55,562 bases of DNA from an uncultured Oribacterium sp. (GTDB lineage: Bacteria > Bacillota > Clostridia > Lachnospirales > Lachnospiraceae). Position 1 is the stretch's first letter; each line of letters starts with the position of its first letter. Below the pieces are notes generated by a model that saw nothing but the letters and a program-made list of their open reading frames with translations, was not told the origin of the DNA and ran no database searches. The translations under genes were made by a program, and so were the position numbers. Shown one piece after another: positions 7,812-16,748 of this stretch. The stretch covers positions 1 through 55,562 of the forward strand of contig CAAGKO010000006.1 in assembly GCA_900770445.1 (NCBI GenBank), given 5' to 3'.

Positions 7812-8873
7812 TTACTGAAGCTCCCACTTGTAGATCGTCGTTGTGTCGTATTCCTCGCCGGCCTTCACGATGCTGGTCGGCCACGCCGGCTTATGCAGGC
7901 AGTCCGGATAGTGCTGGGTCTCGAAGCAGTACGCATGGCGTGGGCCGAAGTGCGCACCGTTCTTACCCTCGAAATCACTGCCCATGAAGTTCGCGGTATA
8001 GAACTGCAGGCCCTCGAGATCGGTATAGACGGACATCCGGATGCCGGACTCCTTCGCATACGCAGAGGCGACGAGACGTACGTCCCCGTCATAGTCATTG
8101 AGAACCCAGTTATGGTCGAAGCCGTGTGCAAACTTCAGCTGGTCGAAATCCGCATCGATATCGCGTGCGATCACCTTCTCGGTGGTGAAATCCATCGGGG
8201 TGCCGGCCACCGGCTCGATGCGACCGTACGGGATCGAAATCTCGCTGGCCGGTGTATAGTGGTCTGCATGAATCCAGACACGCTGCTGCATCGCGTCACC
8301 ACTGTCATAGCCGTTCAAGTTAAAGTACGCGTGGTTCGTCATGTTGAAGACGGTGTCCTGATCGGCGGTCGCCTGATAGTGGATCTCGAGCGCGTCGTCC
8401 TCGGTCAGGGTATAGGTCACGGCCACCTCAGCGTTGCCTGGGAAGCCCTGATCGCCGTCCGGGGAATGCAGGGAGAAGATCACGTAGCTGCCGAGCCCGG
8501 CGTCTGCATAGTCTGCCTCCCAGATGCGCGTGCGCCAGTAATCTGGGCCGGAATGGAGATTGTTGGCACCGTTGTCATTGACGGCGAGCGCATAATGCTT
8601 TCCATTCAGATCGAAGCCCGCCTGACCGATACGATTCGCGTTTCGGCCGACCGGCTCACCCATGTGACCCGGATTCTCAAGCAGGCGCTCCGCCTGATCG
8701 ACACCGAGCACGACATCCCGCATCTTTCCGTCCTTATCACGCACCAGCATCGTAAGCCAGATGGCACCGAGGTTCGTAAAGCTCGCCTCCGTACCATGCT
8801 GATTCGTAATCGTATATCGCTTCACCTCGCGGCCATCCTTCAGTGTCCCAAGCACTGATTCTCTCACTGACAT
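7812..8873 (-). CDS. galM: Aldose 1-epimerase (galactose mutarotase)
   Basis: Interconverts alpha and beta anomers of galactose, glucose or similar aldoses; 353 residues. Recognised by the GRNANRIG segment (about 76-83), the catalytic histidines His107 (NNLHSG) and His181 (MTNHAYFNL), and a late acidic motif FETQHYPD that holds the catalytic Glu. ATG at 8871-8873 follows GGGAGGG by eight bases; the frame is open further upstream but without a start supported by a ribosome binding site. It stands apart from the gal operon at 26-31 kb. A second epimerase lies at 39.9-41.1 kb. Confidence 0.95.
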   Translation of the reverse strand: MSVRESVLGTLKDGREVKRYTITNQHGTEASFTNLGAIWLTMLVRDKDGKMRDVVLGVDQAERLLENPGHMGEPVGRNANRIGQAGFDLNGKHYALAVNDNGANNLHSGPDYWRTRIWEADYADAGLGSYVIFSLHSPDGDQGFPGNAEVAVTYTLTEDDALEIHYQATADQDTVFNMTNHAYFNLNGYDSGDAMQQRVWIHADHYTPASEISIPYGRIEPVAGTPMDFTTEKVIARDIDADFDQLKFAHGFDHNWVLNDYDGDVRLVASAYAKESGIRMSVYTDLEGLQFYTANFMGSDFEGKNGAHFGPRHAYCFETQHYPDCLHKPAWPTSIVKAGEEYDTTTIYKWELQ

Positions 8874-9028
8874 CGCATGTCCCTCCCATCGAAGATTCAC
8901 AAACATAATGCAGGGGTCCGCAGGCACGGACCCTGCCCATAAACTGCAAGTATTATACTCTATTTTCGGGCTCGTTTCTACAAGAGAAAAAGGGGGCCTA
9001 CAACGCATGAATTTTAGCTTTATATACC

Positions 9029-9382
9029 GTAGCCACGGTAATCGCTTTTTGGCATGACAATGCCTACACCTGGATGCCTGGGAATTTGTATCTGTAGGCA
9101 CGGTAAGCGCTTCATCGTAGAATCATGCCTACAACAGAGGTACTTCAAAATTTCGTTCGTAGGCACGGTAAGCGCTTTATATCTTCATCATGCCTACGGA
9201 AATATCCCTATTTCGGGGTACACCGTAGGCACGATTAGGCAGTTTTCCTGCCACCATGCCTATAAAATCTTCGGCGAAAGTAGGCATGATGAGCTATTTG
9301 GGTTGATATCATGCCTACTATTCACTTCACATCTCTCAGAGGATATAGGCATGATGAAGCATTCAGCCCTTATCATGCCTAT
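9029..9382. repeat. Array A of 39-nt inverted repeats (six units, about 65-nt period)
   Basis: Six units of 38-39 nt start at 9029, 9094, 9159, 9225, 9280 and 9345 (steps 65, 65, 66, 55, 65). Each begins GTAGGCAyGrT (or ATAGGCATGAT) and ends with the complement, near ATCATGCCTAC, so each can fold into an 11-bp hairpin. The centre varies between units. A degenerate right arm GCCTAC at 8996-9001 suggests a seventh unit. The 774-nt gap between galM and the DUF3791 gene otherwise holds no convincing gene; open frames across it are artefacts of the repeats. A related array lies at 43388-43547. Confidence 0.85.
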
Positions 9383-9422
9383 TATCCACGCTACGTCCTT
9401 CATAAGATACATCCCTCCAATG

Positions 9423-9444
9423 AAAAAGCCCCGGAAACCGGGGC
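9423..9444 (-). terminator. Intrinsic terminator
   Basis: GCCCCGG (9428-9434) / CCGGGGC (9438-9444) with a three-base loop, followed on the minus strand by TTTTT. It closes the transcript of the DUF3791 gene and separates it from array A. Confidence 0.8.
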
Positions 9445-9560
9445 CTATGTTTAACCATTTTCGGGACATAGTCATTTATGCTTGACATCAGAGAAAAGGG
9501 TTCTCCTACATACGGTATAAGATGCCGTTTATAATTTCAGCTTCATTTCGGATCCTTTTT

Positions 9561-9604
9561 TCGGCTTTTTAGCTCCTTTTTGGCTCCTTTTTAGCTCCTT
9601 TTCA
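9561..9604. repeat. Tandem AAAAGGAGC-type purine repeats
   Basis: On the minus strand the motif AAAAAGGAGCTA recurs about every 12 nt (three clear copies and one weaker). Each copy looks like a Shine-Dalgarno sequence but no start codon follows. It lies in the 3' untranslated region of the DUF3791 gene. Confidence 0.55.
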
Positions 9605-9647
9605 TTTTCACTGTGTTCTCCGCATCCGAGAGATACGATACAGGCAA

Positions 9648-9869
9648 TTACGCCTTGATCCGTTTGTCGCCTGTGATGCTGCTGATATAATCGTCAATAT
9701 CCTGCACGATACAATGCTCCCCCATTGTATTCAGTGATTCAAAATATTTTGTGATATACCCATAGATGCCATACTTTTCAAAGGTCTTTGCCACATCCGC
9801 ACCGGAAAGCCCTTTGAAATGACGGTACCGTTCCATGCAATAAATCAAAAAGTTGGATTCTTTGCTCAT
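9648..9869 (-). CDS. DUF3791 domain protein, 73 aa
   Basis: A 73-residue protein matching the DUF3791 pattern: FLIYCMERYRHFKGLSGADV at the start, then FEKYGIYGYI and a C-terminal DIDDYI segment. Function is unknown. Members are often found in small cassettes with a short helix-turn-helix protein and a DUF3990 protein, which suggests a toxin-antitoxin-like module (inference). Here no DUF3990 gene follows. ATG at 9867-9869 follows AGGAGGCG and overlaps the stop of a 19-codon frame, so translation may be coupled. Confidence 0.75.
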   Translation of the reverse strand: MSKESNFLIYCMERYRHFKGLSGADVAKTFEKYGIYGYITKYFESLNTMGEHCIVQDIDDYISSITGDKRIKA

Positions 9870-9925
9870 CGCTCACGCCTCCTCTGGGTAATCATAGAAA
9901 CCTGCTTAATCGTCATGAAATCCAT
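9866..9925 (-). pseudogene. Remnant of a short HTH cassette gene (19 codons)
   Basis: A short frame starting MDFMTIKQVS and ending RRRER, whose TGA overlaps the ATG of the DUF3791 gene. Its beginning resembles small helix-turn-helix proteins (MTIKxAxxxWGIS...) that often precede DUF3791 genes. The body of such a protein is missing, so it looks like an internally deleted remnant or a leader peptide. Confidence 0.4.
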
Positions 9926-10037
9926 ACGGAACCTCTTTTTCGATGTCTAAAGTCACTCGCAGAAAGTAAAAATCTCTCATTTATATTCTACTCCAGGAAA
10001 CGAACAAAACAAATCGAAAGTTCTTCCAGTCAAAGAA

Positions 10038-10070
10038 AACACCGGAGTGAATCGTCACTCCGGTGTTAAA
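10038..10070. terminator. Bidirectional terminator after asd
   Basis: Perfect 13-bp stem AACACCGGAGTGA (10038-10050) / TCACTCCGGTGTT (10055-10067) with a four-base loop. Minus-strand reading gives TTTTCTTT after the stem; the plus-strand side is A-rich. Confidence 0.85.
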
Positions 10071-10104
10071 AAGATCAGCATCCCTCAGGAATCTGATGAT
10101 CCGC

Positions 10105-11187
10105 TTATTTCTTTGTGATATAGCCCTTCTTTGCGAGGTACTCAGCAGCTTCTACACCGCCGCCGGCAGCACCACGAAGGGTGTTGTGGCTGAGGCCGAC
10201 GAACTTCCAGTCATAGATGGAGTCCTCACGGAGACGGCCGATCGAGATGCCCATGCCGTTCTCGTAATTTACATCGAGGGAAACCTGTGGACGATCGTCT
10301 TCCTCGAGGTACTGGATGAACTGCTTCGGTGCGGACGGCAGCTCGAGCTCCTGCGGCTCACCGCGGTAGCTGCGGAGTGCCTCGACGAGCTCTTCCTTCG
10401 TCGGCTTCTTATGGAACTTGACGAAGACGGTCGCGGTGTGACCGTTCAGAATCGGTACACGGATGCACTGTGCAGAGATCTTCAGACCATCGATGAGATC
10501 GATGTGATCTCCCTCGAGGCTGCCGAGTACGCGGAGCGGCTCCTTCTCGGACTTCTCTTCCTCACCACCGATGTACGGGATGATGTTGTGCTCCATCTCC
10601 GGCCAGGACTCGAAGTTCTTGCCGGCACCGGAAATCGCCTGGTAGGTGGAAACGATCACCTCATACGGCTCGAACTGCATCCATGCAGCGAGGGCCGGTG
10701 TGTAGGACTGGATCGAGCAGTTCGGCTTTACGGCGATGAAGCCACGTGTGGTGCCGAGACGCTTCTTCTGTGCCTCGATGAGCTGATAGTGATCCGGATT
10801 GATCTCCGGAACGACCATCGGAACATCGGTCGTCCAGCGGTGTGCAGAGTTGTTCGAAACGACCGGGGTCTCCGTCTTCGCATAGGCTTCCTCGATGGCC
10901 TTGATCTCGTCCTTCTTCATATCCACTGCGGAAAATACGAAGTCGACATCCTTTGCGACCTCTTCTACCTTCGAAACGTCCTGGACGATCATGTCCTTCA
11001 CTTCCTCCGGCATCGGAATATCCAGCTTCCACTTACCTTTTACAGCCTCTGCATAGGTCTTACCCGCAGATCTCGGGGACGCTGCAAGCGTCGTCAGCTC
11101 GAACCATGGATGGTTTACAAGCAATGTGATAAAACGCTGGCCAACCATTCCAGTCGCACCAAGAACACCAACCTTTAACTTTTCCAT
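10105..11187 (-). CDS. asd: Aspartate-semialdehyde dehydrogenase
   Basis: NADPH-dependent reduction of aspartyl phosphate to aspartate semialdehyde, the branch point to lysine/diaminopimelate, threonine and methionine. 360 residues: a nucleotide-binding loop GATGMVGQ (10-17) and catalytic Cys157 in VKPNCSIQSYTP. The SNNSAHR segment and this cysteine context mark the archaeal/fungal-like class rather than the E. coli class. ATG at 11185-11187 has GAGGAG eight bases upstream; the frame extends about 33 codons further without support. It is monocistronic with a strong terminator. I looked for a lysine riboswitch in the leader and saw none. Confidence 0.96.
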   Translation of the reverse strand: MEKLKVGVLGATGMVGQRFITLLVNHPWFELTTLAASPRSAGKTYAEAVKGKWKLDIPMPEEVKDMIVQDVSKVEEVAKDVDFVFSAVDMKKDEIKAIEEAYAKTETPVVSNNSAHRWTTDVPMVVPEINPDHYQLIEAQKKRLGTTRGFIAVKPNCSIQSYTPALAAWMQFEPYEVIVSTYQAISGAGKNFESWPEMEHNIIPYIGGEEEKSEKEPLRVLGSLEGDHIDLIDGLKISAQCIRVPILNGHTATVFVKFHKKPTKEELVEALRSYRGEPQELELPSAPKQFIQYLEEDDRPQVSLDVNYENGMGISIGRLREDSIYDWKFVGLSHNTLRGAAGGGVEAAEYLAKKGYITKK

Positions 11188-11382
11188 TTCAGTCTCCTCG
11201 TCAACTTCTATCCGTATTTTCACTCCCAGATACATCCATCCGACGAAATTCCGATAACTGATCGACTCGTCATTCCGCAGACACATATATGTTTCCGTAT
11301 TGTATTACTTTTAGCTGTCCGTGACAATATAACAATTTCGAATATCAATCTTAACTCTCGTTCGAAAACTCATCCCATGTGC

Positions 11383-13620
11383 TCAGTGCTTCGTGCCTTT
11401 TCCGGCGCGGCCGGCGAGCTTCAGGCGGTTTAAGCTGAGCGGCTTCTTCCGGTACGTGATCTCCACCGGCTCGGTGCCGAGGAGGTAGAAGTGCTCGAGG
11501 GTGTCGCACTTGCCGAGTCGGATGCCGATGACGCCCTTACTGTTCTTCTTCTGGAGCGGGATATCGCTCAGAGAGCAGCGAAGGAAGTAGCCGTCATGCG
11601 TCTCGAAGACGATGTCCGTTTCATAGGCCATCTCGCGAATCTCGATCAGTCGATCACCCTCGCCCAGCTTCGTCGCAGCGACGAGCTTATTCGCGGTCTC
11701 GAATTCCGAGGTCTCGACGAGCTTCACCATCGCGTCTCTCGTCGCGAAGATCAGGGTCTTCCCGGCCAGGGCGGATTTCACATTGGCATAGATAATCTCT
11801 TCCTGGTTCGCGTTGTACTTACTGATGTTGTCGATCGGCACGCCCTTATCCTTGAACTTTCCGAGCGGCACATCCTGGCACTTGATCTGGTGCATGTTGC
11901 CCTTATCGGTGAACAGCAGCACCCGGTCCGTGTTCTTGCACTTCAGCACGAAACGGTTATCCGACTCGACGGCCTCCTGGTTCCGCTGGTAGGTTGCCTC
12001 ATCCATGAGCTTGCAGTAGCCGAACTTATCCTGGATGTAGTAGCAGCTGATCTCCTGCACCTCGTTCTCGTTGAAAACGGCTTCCTTCCCATCCTCAAGT
12101 ACGGTGCGACGCGGCACGGCATATGCGGCCTTGATCATCATGAGATCCTCGGACAGCACCTCGTTCATGCGCTCGCGGCTGCCCAGGATCCCGCGGTACT
12201 CCTTGATGTTCCGGAGGGTTTCGGCATGCTGCTTCTTCAGCTCGATCAGCTCGAGACCGATGAGCTTGCTGAGACGCATATCGAGGATTGCCTGCGCCTG
12301 CCGCTCCGTGAAGTGGAAGCTCTCGATCGTCGACATGAACTCGCGGTCCCGCTCACGGAACTTGATGCCCGCGATCTCACCGTTCATGAGTGCCTGCTTC
12401 GCATCGGCCTGGTTCTTCGAGTTCCGGAGGAGGGCAATGATGGCATCGATCAGGTCGACGGCCTTGATGAGACCATCCTGGATCTCCTTACGTGCGAGTT
12501 CCTTCTCGAGCAGGTTCTGGTACTTGTTCGTGAGGATCTCATACTGGAACTTGAGGTATGCCTTAAGGATGCCCCGGAGCGTCATGGTCTCCGGTCGTCC
12601 CTCGTGGATGGCCAGCATGTTCACGCCGAAGGTATCCTCGAGTCTCGTTTTCTTATACAGTATATTCCGGATGCGCTCGATGTCCGCACCGGCCTTCAGC
12701 TCGAGTACGATACGGATACCGTTTTTATCAGACTGGTTCGAGATATCGACGATCTCCGGGAGGATCTTATCCTCGACGAGCTGCGCGACATCCTGCATGA
12801 ACTTCATGATGCCCTGGCCGATCATCGTGTACGGAATCTCGGTCACAACGAGCTTATCACGGTCGGAACGGCCCTCCTTCTTCTCAAACTGCAGCTTGCC
12901 GCGGAGCTTGAGGCGGCCCGTACCACTGCGGTAGATGTCGACGAGCTCGGACTTGTTTGCGATGATACCGCCGGTCGGGAAATCCGGTCCCTTCAGGTAC
13001 TGCATCATGTCCGCGGTCTCTATCGCCGGGTTGCGGAGGTACGCGAGGATGAGGTCGATGATCTCGCCGAGATTGTGGCTCGGGGTGGAGGTCGTCATGC
13101 CGACCGCGATGCCTTCGGAGCCGTTCAGCAGAAAGTACGGGATACGTGCCGGCAGAACCACCGGCTCCCGCAGGGTCTCATCATAGTTCGGCTGGAACGG
13201 CACCATCGTGTCGAGGTCCGCCAGCATGCAGTCATCCGTGAACTTCTCGAGCTTCGCCTCGGTGTATCGCGGTGCGGCTGCGGAGTCGCCCTCGATCGAA
13301 CCGAAGTTACCCTGGCCATGCACCACCGGCTGCATACGCTTGAAATCCTGCGCCATGACGACGAGGGTGTCGTAAATCGAGGAATCGCCATGCGGATGGT
13401 ACTTACCCATCGTATCACCACAGATACGCGCCGACTTATAGGTCGGGCGATCGTGGTTTGCATGCAGCTCGTTCATATCATAGAGCACGCGCCGCTGTAC
13501 CGGCTTCAGTCCGTCACGGATGTCCGGCACCGCACGCGAGGTGATGACAGACATCGAGTAATCGAGGTAGGATTTCTGCATCTCCTCGGAAAATTCAGTT
13601 GTTAAAATCTGTTCAGCCAT
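11383..13620 (-). CDS. parC: DNA topoisomerase IV subunit A (GyrA/ParC family)
   Basis: Breakage-rejoining subunit of a type IIA topoisomerase, 745 residues. The N-terminus carries SRAVPDIRDGLKPVQRR, the quinolone-region GKYHPHGDSSIYD with wild-type-looking Ser80/Ser81, and the catalytic tyrosine Tyr119 in APRYTE. The C-terminal beta-pinwheel is short, and the GyrA box (QRRGGKG) is replaced by LQKKNSKGV, so I call it topoisomerase IV rather than gyrase; a second gyrA is expected elsewhere. ATG at 13618-13620 follows AAAGGAT. It lies 37 nt downstream of parE in a two-gene operon. Confidence 0.92.
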   Translation of the reverse strand: MAEQILTTEFSEEMQKSYLDYSMSVITSRAVPDIRDGLKPVQRRVLYDMNELHANHDRPTYKSARICGDTMGKYHPHGDSSIYDTLVVMAQDFKRMQPVVHGQGNFGSIEGDSAAAPRYTEAKLEKFTDDCMLADLDTMVPFQPNYDETLREPVVLPARIPYFLLNGSEGIAVGMTTSTPSHNLGEIIDLILAYLRNPAIETADMMQYLKGPDFPTGGIIANKSELVDIYRSGTGRLKLRGKLQFEKKEGRSDRDKLVVTEIPYTMIGQGIMKFMQDVAQLVEDKILPEIVDISNQSDKNGIRIVLELKAGADIERIRNILYKKTRLEDTFGVNMLAIHEGRPETMTLRGILKAYLKFQYEILTNKYQNLLEKELARKEIQDGLIKAVDLIDAIIALLRNSKNQADAKQALMNGEIAGIKFRERDREFMSTIESFHFTERQAQAILDMRLSKLIGLELIELKKQHAETLRNIKEYRGILGSRERMNEVLSEDLMMIKAAYAVPRRTVLEDGKEAVFNENEVQEISCYYIQDKFGYCKLMDEATYQRNQEAVESDNRFVLKCKNTDRVLLFTDKGNMHQIKCQDVPLGKFKDKGVPIDNISKYNANQEEIIYANVKSALAGKTLIFATRDAMVKLVETSEFETANKLVAATKLGEGDRLIEIREMAYETDIVFETHDGYFLRCSLSDIPLQKKNSKGVIGIRLGKCDTLEHFYLLGTEPVEITYRKKPLSLNRLKLAGRAGKGTKH

Positions 13621-13657
13621 AATTATCCTTTATATGTTATGCGGCCACCCGATGTGA

Positions 13658-15583
13658 TTACGAGTCAATGACAGCTTCGTTTGCGTGGTCGTGAATGAAG
13701 TCGCGGCGCGGTCCTACGTCGGAGCCCATCAGCATGGACGTCACCTCGGAGGCCATGCGGCCGTCCTCGATCTCCACGCGCTTCAGCACGCGGTTTTCCG
13801 GGTTCAGGGTCGTCTCCCAGAGCTGCTCCGGGTTCATCTCACCGAGACCCTTGAAGCGCTTGAGGTCATAGGAGCCGGCCTTATGCTTCTTCTGATACTT
13901 CGTGAGCGCCGCCTCGTCATAGAGGTACTCGGACGCTTCCTTCTTACTGTGCGGAATCGCCTGGTAGAGCGGCGGCATCGACACGAAGACATGTCCCTCA
14001 CGGATGAGGTCCGGCATGAAGCGGTACAGGAAGGTCAGCAGCAGGGTGTCGATGTGCGAACCGTCGACATCGGCATCGGTCATCAGGATGATCTTGTTGT
14101 AGCGCAGCTTCGAGATGTCGAAGTCATTGCCGTAGCCCTCGGAGAAGCCGCAGCCGAAGGTGTTGATCATGGTCTTGATCTCCGCGTTCGCGAGGACCTT
14201 ATCCATCGACGCCTTCTCGACGTTCAGGATCTTACCACGAAGCGGCAGGATCGCCTGGGTCTGACGGTCACGGCAGGTCTTCGCAGAGCCGCCCGCCGAA
14301 TCACCCTCGACGATGAATATCTCGCACTTCTCCGGGTCCTTCGAGATGCAGTTCGCGAGCTTACCGTTCGAATCGAAGCTGTACTTCGACTTGCTCAGCA
14401 TATTCGTCTTCGCCTTCTCCTCGGCGCGACGGATCTTCGCGGACTTCTCGGCACAGCCGATGATGGCCTTCACCACCTCGACGTTTCGATCGAAGTAGTG
14501 CTGCAGCTCCGCATCGACGATGCTCTGCACATACTTCGCGGCATCCGCACTCGCGAGCTTCGTCTTCGTCTGGCCCTCGAAGATCGGGTCCGGGAATTTG
14601 ATGGCGATGACCGCGGTCATACCGTTCCGGGTATCCGCACCGGTGAAGTTCGCATCCTTCTCCTTCAGGATTCCGAGCTGGCGTGCGTAGCTGTTGATGA
14701 GCTGCGTGAACTTCGTCTTGAAGCCCACGATGTGCGTACCCCCCTCCTGGGTGAAGATGTTATTACAGAAGCCGAGGATGTTCTCCTCGAAATTATCACA
14801 GAACTGGATACAGCACTCGAGGGTCGTCCCCTCGCTCTCCCCGCGGAAGTAGATTTCCGGGGTCACCGGCTCGCTGTCCTTATTGAGCTCCTTTACGAAG
14901 GCGATGATGCCCTCCGGCTCATGGTATTCGATCGTCTCCGGCACTTCTCCGCGCTGATCCGCATAGTGGATCGTCAGCTGCGGGTTGAGATACGCAGTCT
15001 CATGCAGGCGGGACTTCAGCCACTCCTCCTTGAAACGTGTCTTCTCGAAGATCTCCGGATCCGGGATGAAGCTGATCTCCGTACCGGTCTCCTTCGTCTT
15101 TCCGACCACCGGAAGAAGCCCGTTCACGAGCTCCGTCGTCGGCTTCCCGCGCTCGTAGGAGTCCTCATAGATCTTTCCGCCCTGATAGACCCGCACGCGC
15201 ATCATCTGTGAGAGAGCATTGACCACGGACGAGCCGACGCCATGGAGACCACCGGAGGTCTTATAGGCCTTATCGTCGAACTTTCCACCCGCGTGCAGCG
15301 TCGTCAGGACGATACGCTCCGCGGACACACCCTTCTGGTGCATCCCGACCGGGATACCACGGCCATCATCGCGCACGGTACATGCACCATCTGCAGTCAG
15401 CGTCACCCATATATTTCTGCAGTATCCTGCCAGATGCTCATCGACTGAGTTATCCACGATCTCGTAGATCAGGTGATTGAGACCACGCTGTCCCACCGAA
15501 CCGATGTACATGCCCGGTCGCACACGGACCGGCTCCAGCCCCTCGAGGACCGTAATACTCGACGCATCATACTTCTCTGCCAT
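13658..15583 (-). CDS. parE: DNA topoisomerase IV subunit B (GyrB/ParE family)
   Basis: ATPase subunit of the type IIA topoisomerase, 641 residues. GHKL ATPase domain: EIVDNSVDEH (about 40-49), DDGRGIPVG and GGLHGVGSSVVNALS. Toprim domain: VEGDSAGGSAK and MTDADVDGSHI with metal-binding acidic residues. The C-terminal KRFKGLGEMNPEQLWETT is typical. ATG at 15581-15583 has AGGAGAG upstream. It is first in the operon with parC. GyrB and ParE are hard to separate by sequence alone; the name follows the lack of a GyrA box in its partner. Confidence 0.92.
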   Translation of the reverse strand: MAEKYDASSITVLEGLEPVRVRPGMYIGSVGQRGLNHLIYEIVDNSVDEHLAGYCRNIWVTLTADGACTVRDDGRGIPVGMHQKGVSAERIVLTTLHAGGKFDDKAYKTSGGLHGVGSSVVNALSQMMRVRVYQGGKIYEDSYERGKPTTELVNGLLPVVGKTKETGTEISFIPDPEIFEKTRFKEEWLKSRLHETAYLNPQLTIHYADQRGEVPETIEYHEPEGIIAFVKELNKDSEPVTPEIYFRGESEGTTLECCIQFCDNFEENILGFCNNIFTQEGGTHIVGFKTKFTQLINSYARQLGILKEKDANFTGADTRNGMTAVIAIKFPDPIFEGQTKTKLASADAAKYVQSIVDAELQHYFDRNVEVVKAIIGCAEKSAKIRRAEEKAKTNMLSKSKYSFDSNGKLANCISKDPEKCEIFIVEGDSAGGSAKTCRDRQTQAILPLRGKILNVEKASMDKVLANAEIKTMINTFGCGFSEGYGNDFDISKLRYNKIILMTDADVDGSHIDTLLLTFLYRFMPDLIREGHVFVSMPPLYQAIPHSKKEASEYLYDEAALTKYQKKHKAGSYDLKRFKGLGEMNPEQLWETTLNPENRVLKRVEIEDGRMASEVTSMLMGSDVGPRRDFIHDHANEAVIDS

Positions 15584-15733
15584 ACACTCTCCTAGTTGCT
15601 ATCAATCTTCTGTTATCACACTATGTTAACTCCGCAGGCACCGAAACACCCGTGAAGGGATAATCTATAAAATAATACCATAGATCATACGTTTTATGCA
15701 AGAACCCCCCAGAAGGGCCATGAAAACAAAAGA

Positions 15734-15788
15734 GACGCCCGCTACAGGCGTCCCGTAAAAATCAGCCGGGAAGAATAATCTCCCGGCT
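15734..15788 (-). terminator. Two tandem stem-loops after hflC
   Basis: Read on the minus strand, AGCCGGGA/TCCCGGCT (15764-15788) is followed by GATTTTT, then GACGCC/GGCGTC (15734-15752) is followed by TCTTTTGTTTT. They end the hflKC transcript before the parE promoter region. Confidence 0.8.
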
Positions 15789-15815
15789 GCACCCTTCTGA
15801 AATATGAAACCTCAC

Positions 15816-16748
15816 TCAGTGGATATCCCCATACAGGATTCTGGCAAGCTCCGAGTCCTTGTCAAGGATGATGGTCTTGTCTCCGCTTCCGCTCAGGGAT
15901 TTCTTCATGGCCTCGACGGAGCGGATATAGTTATAGAAGGAGGCTTTTTCCTCAGTATTATAGGCGTCCGCGAGGATTTCCATGTACTTCGCCTCGCCTT
16001 CACCGGACAGCTCCGCGGCCTGCTTCTCGGCTTCCGCCTTCCGGATGGAAACCTCCTTATCGGTCTCGTTCCGGATCTTCTGAGCCCTTGCGGCACCTTC
16101 CGCAGTATAGGATGCCGCGATGTTTTCACGCTCCGAAATCATACGTTGATAAACGGCATCCTTATTATCATCCGGCAGATCGAGAGCCTTGATCTCCGCC
16201 TTCGTGATCACGATCCCGTATCCACCGATATCAGAATTCGCCTCCGCGGTGATCATATCGGTCAGCTTGTCGCCGCGCGCAGCGATGATATCATCCTGAC
16301 TCATCGAGGAGATGATATTCTTGGTGGCGTTGTATACGGCCACACCGACACGATCCTCTGCCCCACTCGTCGACCCGTTCAGGGTCTGCATGAACTTCGT
16401 CGGGTCCGTGATCTTCCAGACGATGTAGTTATCCGCAATCATCGATTTTTTATCCTTCGTGATGACATCCGACGGCTTCACATCATAGAGTTGCATCGCC
16501 TTCGTCACGAAACGGATGTTGTCGGCCACCGGCATCTTCGTATATAAGCCGGCCGCATCCTTGACATCCACGATCTTTCCAAAGCGGGTCACGACCGCGT
16601 ATTGATTTTCAGATACCGAATAGAATACCCCTCTGGAAAGCAGCGGCAGGACGACCAGGAAAACGACACAGGCCGCGATGATGGTGACGACGTTCTTCAC
16701 CGCCTTCTTCACCCGCTCGAGTGCTTCCTTCTTCTCATTATTTTCCAT
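15816..16748 (-). CDS. hflC: HflC, SPFH/Band 7 membrane protease modulator
   Basis: A 310-residue SPFH protein with one N-terminal membrane segment (about residues 20-38) and a large prohibitin-like domain: YAVVTRFGKIVDV, then a long coiled-coil Ala/Glu-rich region (RAQKIRNETDKEVSIRKAEA). In bacteria HflC pairs with HflK to form a cage around the FtsH protease. I chose the second ATG (16746-16748, MENNEKKEAL) because GGAGGTGCCGGAA precedes it; the first in-frame ATG lies inside that signal. It overlaps the end of hflK by 11 nt, implying translational coupling. Confidence 0.92.
   Translation of the reverse strand: MENNEKKEALERVKKAVKNVVTIIAACVVFLVVLPLLSRGVFYSVSENQYAVVTRFGKIVDVKDAAGLYTKMPVADNIRFVTKAMQLYDVKPSDVITKDKKSMIADNYIVWKITDPTKFMQTLNGSTSGAEDRVGVAVYNATKNIISSMSQDDIIAARGDKLTDMITAEANSDIGGYGIVITKAEIKALDLPDDNKDAVYQRMISERENIAASYTAEGAARAQKIRNETDKEVSIRKAEAEKQAAELSGEGEAKYMEILADAYNTEEKASFYNYIRSVEAMKKSLSGSGDKTIILDKDSELARILYGDIH

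Noticed and set aside
9029..9382. CRISPR array, suggested by constant repeat length and spacing
   Set aside because: Repeats differ strongly in their centres, spacers are shared with the array at 43.4 kb, and no cas gene is present.
9054..9485. Protein-coding frame of about 140 codons across array A
   Set aside because: It runs through the hairpin units and a terminator and has no ribosome binding site; its His/Tyr-rich product reflects the repeats.
11188..11382. Lysine riboswitch or T-box leader upstream of asd
   Set aside because: No conserved core of either element could be recognised in the roughly 195-nt leader.
11383..15583. Gyrase (gyrB-gyrA) instead of topoisomerase IV
   Set aside because: The A subunit lacks the QRRGGKG GyrA box and has a short C-terminal domain; kept as parE-parC, though the B subunit alone would not decide it.
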